The notes beneath the pieces were generated by a model, which worked only from the letters and a program-made list of their open reading frames with translations, had not been told where the DNA came from and made no database searches. Positions 58,616-64,000 of a DNA stretch of 64,000 nt are shown in pieces (within the stretch, counting starts at the first letter, position 1; each line of letters begins with the position of its first letter). The stretch is from positions 1 to 64,000 of the forward strand of contig NZ_JAPHNL010000124.1 of the NCBI RefSeq assembly GCF_026274175.1, given 5' to 3'. A program made the position numbers and the translations under genes. This stretch comes from Streptomyces beihaiensis (lineage in GTDB: Bacteria > Actinomycetota > Actinomycetes > Streptomycetales > Streptomycetaceae).

Positions 58616-59008
58616 ATGCTGCTGCGGATCGTCGCGGCGGCGGGACTGGCGGTCGACGCCTACGTCCACGCCGACCTCGCCCCCGGTTACGACGTCAACG
58701 CCGCGAGCGTGAGCCAAGGGGATCTCTTTCGCCTTGAGGCGGCGCTGGCCGCCCTCGCCGCGCTGCTCGTCCTGTTCCTGCGCTCCCGGCTCGTCCAGGC
58801 ATACGCCCTGCTCGTCGCGGCCGGAGGGCTGGCCGCGGTGCTCGTCTACCACTACGCCGACCTCGGCACGCTCGGACCGCTGCCCGACATGTACGAGCCG
58901 TACTGGTACACGGAGAAGGTGGTCAGCGCCGTCAGCCAGGCGGTCGCGACAGTGGCGGCCGCGGCGTTGCTCTCCCTGCCCAACAGGCACCGACCCCAGA
59001 GGTACTGA
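58616..59008 (+). CDS. Four-helix membrane protein
   Basis: About 130 residues from ATG at 58616. LLRIVAAAGLAVDAYVHADLAPGYDV, then LFRLEAALAALAALLVLFL, LVQAYALLVAAGGLAAVLVYHYADLG and a last helix (SAVSQAVATVAAAALLSL) form four hydrophobic segments with a conserved-looking HADLAPGYD loop. It resembles small DoxX-like or oxidoreductase-associated membrane proteins without a firm match. The lipoprotein gene follows 2 bp after its stop. Confidence 0.75.
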   Translation: MLLRIVAAAGLAVDAYVHADLAPGYDVNAASVSQGDLFRLEAALAALAALLVLFLRSRLVQAYALLVAAGGLAAVLVYHYADLGTLGPLPDMYEPYWYTEKVVSAVSQAVATVAAAALLSLPNRHRPQRY

Positions 59009-59010
59009 CC

Positions 59011-59613
59011 GTGAAGAAGAAGTCCGCCGCCGTGGCGGCCGCCGCCACCGCCGTGCTGCTCGCCGCCGCCCTCTCCGGCTGCTCGAACAGCAGCAAGAAC
59101 AGCAACAGCAGCAGCAACAACAGCAGCAGTAGCTCGCCTTCCGTCAGCCTGGCGCCCAACAGCACCCCGGGGGCCACGACACCCGGCGCCACCAACCCGC
59201 AGACCAGCGGCGCCGAAGTCGGGCTGCTCTCCGGCGACCTCGGCAAGTACCTCGTCGGCAAGAACGGCCGCACCCTCTACCTCTTCGAGGCGGACAAGTC
59301 CGGCACCTCGTCGTGCTACGGAGGCTGCGCCGACGCGTGGCCCCCACTGGAGACGTCCAGCAAGCCGATGGCGCAGAACGGCGTCAAGGCCGGGCTGCTC
59401 GGAACCACCACCCGCAAGGACGGCAAGAAGCAGGTCACGTACGACAAGCACCCGCTCTACTACTACCGGGGCGACACCAAGGCGGGCGACACCACCGGGC
59501 AGGGCCTGAACCAGTTCGGGGCCAAGTGGTACGTGCTCGACGACTCCGGCAAGGCGATCACGAAGAGCGGGTCGGGGTCGGGCAGCGGCGGCAGCAGCGG
59601 CGGTGGGTACTGA
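59011..59613 (+). CDS. COG4315 lipoprotein with Yx(FWY)xxD motifs
   Basis: A protein of 200 residues, GTG start. A signal peptide ending in lipobox LSGC (AAALSGC) tethers it to the membrane. A Ser/Asn run coded by CAGCAGCAACAG repeats (59088-59133) follows, then a domain with TLYLFEAD, CYGGCADAWPPL and HPLYYYRGDTKAGDTTGQGLNQFGAKWYVLD. The last is the COG4315 pattern, a repeated beta unit of unknown role in actinobacteria, sometimes near redox proteins. Likely co-transcribed with the membrane protein before it. Confidence 0.9.
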   Translation: MKKKSAAVAAAATAVLLAAALSGCSNSSKNSNSSSNNSSSSSPSVSLAPNSTPGATTPGATNPQTSGAEVGLLSGDLGKYLVGKNGRTLYLFEADKSGTSSCYGGCADAWPPLETSSKPMAQNGVKAGLLGTTTRKDGKKQVTYDKHPLYYYRGDTKAGDTTGQGLNQFGAKWYVLDDSGKAITKSGSGSGSGGSSGGGY

Positions 59614-59630
59614 CCGGGACCGAGGTCGGG

Positions 59631-59921
59631 GTGTACCCAGCACCACTCCCGGTCCGGGGCCCAGACCCAAGGACCGGGAGGTCCCGTAGCGGCGTACTGG
59701 CCCGCTGGACCGGCCGGTCGGCGTACGTCCTGGCCGCCGTGAACCTCGCCTTCGTGCCGTCGCTCTTCTTCGGCAACACCCCCGCCCACTTCTACGCGGC
59801 CAACGGCTGGGGCGCCACCGCGTCCATGGGCGCGGTGCTCAGTTACTGGCTGCTCGCCGTCGGTGTCTCCGCGTACCGGTCGGCCCGCCGTGGCGCGGCC
59901 ACCGATTTGACTCGTTCTTGA
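59631..59921 (+). CDS. Small membrane protein
   Basis: About 96 residues from GTG at 59631 (GAGG shortly upstream). Two hydrophobic helices (SAYVLAAVNLAFVPSLFFG and SMGAVLSYWLLAVGVSAY) flank a short NTPAHFYAANGWGAT loop. No family recognised. It directly follows the lipoprotein gene, so may belong to the same transcript. The start is uncertain. Confidence 0.6.
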   Translation: MYPAPLPVRGPDPRTGRSRSGVLARWTGRSAYVLAAVNLAFVPSLFFGNTPAHFYAANGWGATASMGAVLSYWLLAVGVSAYRSARRGAATDLTRS

Positions 59922-60043
59922 TGGATCACTGTCACGTTTCTGTCGTAACGTGGGATTTGGTGAGCCGGGAAGCCTGGTCGGCGACGTAGTGCGAATTCGG
60001 TGTTCGCCCGCGTCCTCATAAGCCGTTCCCGAAAGGGCTCCCG
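59922..60043 (+). promoter_or_regulatory. Leader of the APC permease gene, possibly structured
   Basis: The 122 bp before the permease contain a TTGACT (59908-59913) that may be a -35 box, GTCACG..CGTAAC inverted words, then GTGAGCCGGGAAGCCTGGTC and GGTGTTCGCCCGCG. Base composition is lower in GC than the coding flanks. It looks like a structured 5' leader, but I cannot assign a riboswitch class. Confidence 0.35.
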
Positions 60044-61453
60044 ATGACCACCACTGTCGGTCAGTCGGCTCAGGCTGCCGTGAACACGGCAGCCCGGCGC
60101 CGCACGCCCGGAAGCGGCCCGCGCCGCTCCGTCCTCTTCTTCGCGTTCGCCTTCGCGGTCATCGCCGACCCGGTGTCGTCCGTCGCGTACGCGATCGAGG
60201 CCGCGCTGCGCGCGCTCCACGGCGACCTGGCGCTCCTGCTCCCCACGATGAGCCTGGTCGTCGGGCTCGTCATCGTCGTCACCGCGAACTACTGGCAGCT
60301 GGTGCGCCGCTTCCCCAAGGGCGGCGGCGCGGCAGCGGCGGCGGCGCGGGCGTTCGGCGCGCGCTGGACGTTCCTGCCGATCGGCGCGCTGGTCGTGGAC
60401 TTCGTCCTGACCATCGGCATCTCGATCGCCGCCGCCGCGAGCGCCGTGATCGCCCTGTTCCCGGGGCTCGCACCGGTGCGTATCCCGCTGGCGCTGCTGC
60501 TGCTCGTCGTCGTGGCCGGACTCACCTGGTTCGGGCACGGCGGGCGGCTGCTGTTCGCCGTGATGACCGTGGCGTTCGTCGTCATCTCGGTCACCGTCGT
60601 CGTCATGGGCTTCGTCGCGCCGCACGCCACCGGGCACGCCGCCGCCTCCACCGACGCCGGGCACCCGGCGATGCTCGCCGTGATCCTCGGGTTCCCCGTG
60701 GCGATGGCGCTGGCCACCGGCATCGAGGCGCCGTCCACGGCCATCGCCCAGCTCGGCCAGCTGGACGACACGCACCGGCGGCGGTTCGGCCGCGGCACGC
60801 TCGCGCTGCTCGTCGTCATCGTCGGTGGCCTCACGCTCGCCCTGACCGCGCTCGCCGTGAAGCTGCACATCGGCATCCCGGGCGCCGACTCCACCCAGAT
60901 CGCCGACATCGCGCACGCGTCGGCCGGACCGGGCTGGCTGTACGGGGCGTTCCAGCTGACCAGCTCGCTGCTGCTGCTCGCCGCGGCCAGCTCGTCCTTC
61001 CAGGCGGGCCCCGGCCTGCTGAAGGCGCTGTCCGGCACGGAGGAGCGGCCCGGTGTGCTGCCGTCCGTGCTCGGCCGGAGCAACAAGCACCACACGCCGT
61101 ACTGGGCGGTGGTCGTGTACCTGGCGGCGGCGGCCGTGATCATCGTCGCGGCGGCCGGGCAGGAGCAGAAGCTCGTGCTGTTCTACGCGGTCTCCGTGTT
61201 CGTGAGCTTCCTCGTCGGACTCGTCGCCATGGCCCGCTTCGCGCACCGCGAGAAGAAGCCGGGCCTGAAGTGGCTCAACGGCGTGGCGGCCGCGCTCGTC
61301 GCGTTCACGCTCGTCGTGAACCTGCTGCGCGGCTGGCCGATGCTGTCCATGGTGGCGACCGTGATCATCGCGGCCGGTCTCTACGTGCGGTGGGTGAAGG
61401 CCGGCCGCCCGTCGGGCATCGAGGACGTGGAGGCGCAGGCGGAGACCGTCTGA
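60044..61453 (+). CDS. APC family amino acid permease
   Basis: A protein of 469 residues with about 12 membrane helices. FFAFAFAVIADPVSSVAYAIEAALRAL in the first helix carries the broken-helix site of APC carriers. QLVRRFPKGGGAAAAAARAFG, ATGIEAPSTAIAQLGQLDD and a C-terminal YAVSVFVSFLVGLVAM segment follow. The Ser-rich, GIEAP-type motif resembles bacterial permeases of the KimA/amino-acid branch; substrate not clear. A convergent glgX follows. Confidence 0.88.
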   Translation: MTTTVGQSAQAAVNTAARRRTPGSGPRRSVLFFAFAFAVIADPVSSVAYAIEAALRALHGDLALLLPTMSLVVGLVIVVTANYWQLVRRFPKGGGAAAAAARAFGARWTFLPIGALVVDFVLTIGISIAAAASAVIALFPGLAPVRIPLALLLLVVVAGLTWFGHGGRLLFAVMTVAFVVISVTVVVMGFVAPHATGHAAASTDAGHPAMLAVILGFPVAMALATGIEAPSTAIAQLGQLDDTHRRRFGRGTLALLVVIVGGLTLALTALAVKLHIGIPGADSTQIADIAHASAGPGWLYGAFQLTSSLLLLAAASSSFQAGPGLLKALSGTEERPGVLPSVLGRSNKHHTPYWAVVVYLAAAAVIIVAAAGQEQKLVLFYAVSVFVSFLVGLVAMARFAHREKKPGLKWLNGVAAALVAFTLVVNLLRGWPMLSMVATVIIAAGLYVRWVKAGRPSGIEDVEAQAETV

Positions 61454-61492
61454 CCGCCCCCGGCGAGCGTACGTCTGTGGCTGTCACGCCTG

Positions 61493-63702
<2,210 letters not shown>

Positions 63703-63706
<4 letters not shown>

Positions 63707-64000
63707 CGCGGCTCGTCGAGTGCGTCGGGCGGCGTGTCGACCGCGACGAGCGCCGGGACCGGCCGCTCACCGCGCGGCACGCGCAGCGCCGCACGCGCGG
63801 GCAGCGCGGGGACCGCCGGGGACAGCGGCACGGGGACCTCGGTGCCGACGCGCCGCGAGAACCAGATGACCTCGCCGCCGTCCTCGGTGTCCTGCGTGCA
63901 GTGCCCCCAGCCGTCGCTGAGGGCGGCGATCCGGGCCAGGCAGTCCTGCCAGCCCTCGTCCAGGAGCGGACCACGGTCCTGGTGCTCGACGGCGGTGATG
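63703..64000 (-). CDS. 3' end of an ATP-binding (HATPase-type) protein (partial)
   Basis: The last 98 codons of a gene that enters from beyond the window. LLDEGWQDCLARIAALSDGWGHCTQDTEDGGEVIWFSRR resembles the C-terminal strand of RsbW-type anti-sigma kinases and related SpoIIE-partner ATPases, where a final G(K/E)x(V/I)WF strand is typical. A Pro/Ala/Arg tail follows. Since only the end is seen, the assignment is tentative. It overlaps glgX by 4 bp, so the two are co-transcribed. Confidence 0.6.

Overview
The window is chromosomal DNA from a high-GC actinomycete, almost certainly a Streptomyces. The grounds are very GC-rich codons, frequent GTG/TTG starts, 4-bp ATGA/GTGA gene overlaps, and typical Streptomyces families (DUF397 with XRE/DUF5753 regulators, class F sortase, SigE-type sigma factor, DUF5063, DUF2617, DUF3151). 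No tRNA, rRNA, CRISPR array, prophage or intact insertion sequence was recognised. Starts were chosen by ribosome-binding site, overlap and homology. Family names come from motif recognition, with no database search.

Layout. 1-4.1 kb: end of an unknown gene, a PIG-V-like mannosyltransferase, and a class I/II aminotransferase whose 3' end is duplicated as a perfect 98-bp direct repeat around a two-gene toxin-antitoxin-like insert. 4.6-11.3 kb: DUF2617 protein, membrane-fused spermidine-synthase-like enzyme, SRPBCC protein, aldose epimerase, pyrE, fba, DUF3151. 11.4-15.3 kb: tryptophan-to-anthranilate genes (tryptophan 2,3-dioxygenase, kynureninase, likely kynurenine formamidase) with a TetR regulator. 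15.4-22.8 kb: a response-regulator remnant, a P450, an internally deleted Uma2 gene, an ABC exporter divergent from a GbsR/MarR regulator across a perfect palindrome, purA and a lipid-kinase-like protein.

22.8-31.5 kb is accessory. It holds a predicted conflict operon (TetR, Trypco1, and a trypsin/nSTAND/beta-propeller protein of 1439 residues), an XRE-DUF397 pair with a near-palindromic element at its 3' end, and an S1-domain gene that has lost its stop and runs antisense into an ornithine cyclodeaminase gene. 31.6-41.8 kb: DUF4389 membrane protein, VTC-domain polyphosphate polymerase, class III aminotransferase, GntR, SLATT protein, ybaB-recR-DUF5063, and ask-asd with an internal beta-subunit start.

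41.9-54.4 kb: a DasR-type (dre) site before a SigE-family sigma factor and its membrane partner, SURF1, an S9 peptidase, a TetR/flavin-dehydrogenase/SDR operon with a long inverted-repeat operator, a GDT1-type manganese exporter behind a yybP-ykoY riboswitch, and a class F sortase behind two paralogous secreted proteins that share a C-terminal motif. 54.5-58.6 kb is a second accessory patch: DUF5988, an HTH protein with a zinc-binding tail, a small secreted peptide, a second XRE-DUF397 pair with the same palindrome, a DUF7848 operon and an antitoxin remnant. 58.6-64 kb: membrane protein, COG4315 lipoprotein, APC permease, glgX and the 3' end of an ATP-binding-type protein.

The strongest candidates for undescribed biology are the Trypco1/trypsin-nSTAND operon, the toxin-antitoxin insert between long direct repeats, the two-substrate sortase locus, and the palindrome shared by both DUF397 loci.
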